This document shows, in pieces, positions 63,190 through 64,000 of a stretch of DNA of 64,000 bases (positions are counted from its first letter, which is position 1; each line of letters begins with the position of its first letter). The translations under genes and the position numbers were made by a program. This stretch comes from Neisseria meningitidis. Lineage in GTDB: Bacteria; Pseudomonadota; Gammaproteobacteria; Burkholderiales; Neisseriaceae. The stretch lies in the NCBI GenBank assembly GCA_923184405.1, contig OV299793.1, positions 2,017,758 to 2,081,757 on the forward strand, given 5' to 3'. Under the pieces are notes generated by a model. The model saw only the letters and a list, made by a program, of their open reading frames with translations, had not been told where the DNA came from and made no database searches.

Positions 63190-64000
63190 CTACCATAGGA
63201 AGCCTAAAATGATGCCCGAGCTATATTGCGCTTCAAGTTGCGGGCCGCTGGCCGAACCAGTCTGGATACACAGCGTGAAACCTTCGAGTTCAGCTTTTAC
63301 GCACCATTCCGCACTGACGGGTTCTGCCGAAATCCTGAGCCAACACAGAGGAATTGACGCGCGAACGGACTTTGCCCGAAGCGGCATCGGTATAGCACAG
63401 GATCAAAAAAGGAGAGATGGAAATGTGCTGCGCCGGACTGAACGAATAATCCGCCTTAATGCCCGCGCGGTAGCGGTTGAACGCAACGCCGGGGGTGGCG
63501 ATAATGACGTAACGGAACGGCATATCCGCTTGACGAATAGCGCGTTAGGCCGATGTGCGGTTCGATGCCGAATCCGCCGAAATCGCATAGCGGTATCGTG
63601 CCTGAATGCCGTAATGCAGCACGCGGCGGCGGATTTTGCTTCCGGATGTTGTCTGCTGGAAAGACTGCCGCTAAAACCTGCGCCCGCGCTGATGCCGATG
63701 TAGAACCTGTCGATGCCGTATTGCCCGAAAACGGCGCCGGGCAAGCTGTGCCGAGTTGCCGATGCCGTCGTCGAAGCGTGTTTTCGGTCCGGTTGTGCGA
63801 AACAGATGCCGACGCGCCCGCTGCCGAGGTTTTTCTGCATACCGATTTGGCGCAGGTCGGTTTGTTGGCGGTAGGCGCGGAAATCTTGCGAACGGTAGTG
63901 TTTATGTCCCGGATGCCGCTTGTCCAAACGGCGTTGCGGGCGGCTTTCGGCAACACGCGATCTTAATTCGTCCCAGCAATGTAACTGAACGGCGCATAAT
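63190..64000 (-). CDS. app: App-like autotransporter (IgA1 protease family), translocator domain, partial and frameshifted
   Basis: The gene enters from the right edge. Frames give AVWTSGIRD, HYRSQDFRAYRQQTDLRQIG, MQKNLGSGRVGICF, FGQYGIDRFYIGISAGAGFS, GFGIEPHIGLTRY, YRAGIKADYSFSPAQHISIS and YTDAASGKVRSRVNSSVLAQ, and end QLEAQYSSGIILGFLW at TAG 63190-63192. This is the C-terminal 12-strand barrel that exports the passenger. The position past luxS-polA suggests App; MspA/AusI and IgA protease share this domain, so the name is probable, not certain. At least six slips. Confidence 0.72.

Overview
The window is a stretch of Neisseria chromosome, most likely N. meningitidis or a very close relative. 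Evidence: dozens of AT-type DNA uptake sequences (ATGCCGTCTGAA), often as inverted pairs forming terminators; twelve Correia repeat enclosed elements (CREE); dRS3 arrays (ATTCCC-N8-GGGAAT); IS1106 and IS1016-type elements; and gene order around lgtA-glyS-glyQ-atp, metNIQ, mla, aldA, slam2, groESL, lysA, luxS, polA and an App-like autotransporter. No tRNA, rRNA or CRISPR array was seen.

Layout: 1-5.8 kb holds a RAYT fragment, a dRS3 array, IS1106, a ychJ gene split by a CREE, an inositol-phosphatase gene, rsmE and a long repeat array. 5.8-9.1 kb is a badly degraded lipooligosaccharide lgt locus. 9.1-12.6 kb is glyS and glyQ. 12.9-19.8 kb is the complete ATP synthase operon (atpI-B-E-F-H-A-G-D-C, minus strand). 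20-25 kb holds a lipoprotein, parB, ubiX and metNIQ. 25-32.8 kb holds slt, rpsU, yqeY, sspAB, a membrane glycosyltransferase, an AT-rich cadD unit and rpmE. 33-39 kb holds an acetyltransferase gene and the mlaFEDCBA phospholipid-transport operon, extended by an unknown gene, a thioesterase and a TlpA-like thioredoxin. 39-43 kb holds a decayed AraC regulator, an AT-rich CDI-like toxin/immunity scrap and aldA. 43-50.4 kb holds pabB-pabC, slam2, groESL with a sigma32-like promoter, and an IS1016-type element. 50.5-59.5 kb holds a sodium symporter with its small partner, lysA, two copies (one very degraded) of lppL-cyaY-DUF2251-luxS, and polA. 59.6-64 kb is repeats, unknown sequence, an IS1106 remnant and two copies of an App-type autotransporter 3' end.

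The dominant oddity is sequence quality. Nearly every housekeeping gene (atpA, atpD, glyS, groEL, polA, lysA, rpmE) carries frameshifts or stop codons that could not be tolerated in a living cell. At three places the same block of genes appears twice in a row, with decay worsening towards a midpoint. I read these as overlapping low-quality contig ends joined without merging, not as biology. Frameshifted essential genes are therefore annotated as CDS with the interruptions described; 'pseudogene' is used where decay seems real or the copy is a degraded duplicate. Coordinates inside degraded blocks are approximate. Intact reading frames include the IS1106 and IS1016-type transposases, atpH, atpF, atpE, the 20.2 kb lipoprotein, ubiX, yqeY, mlaB, mlaC, aldA and groES.
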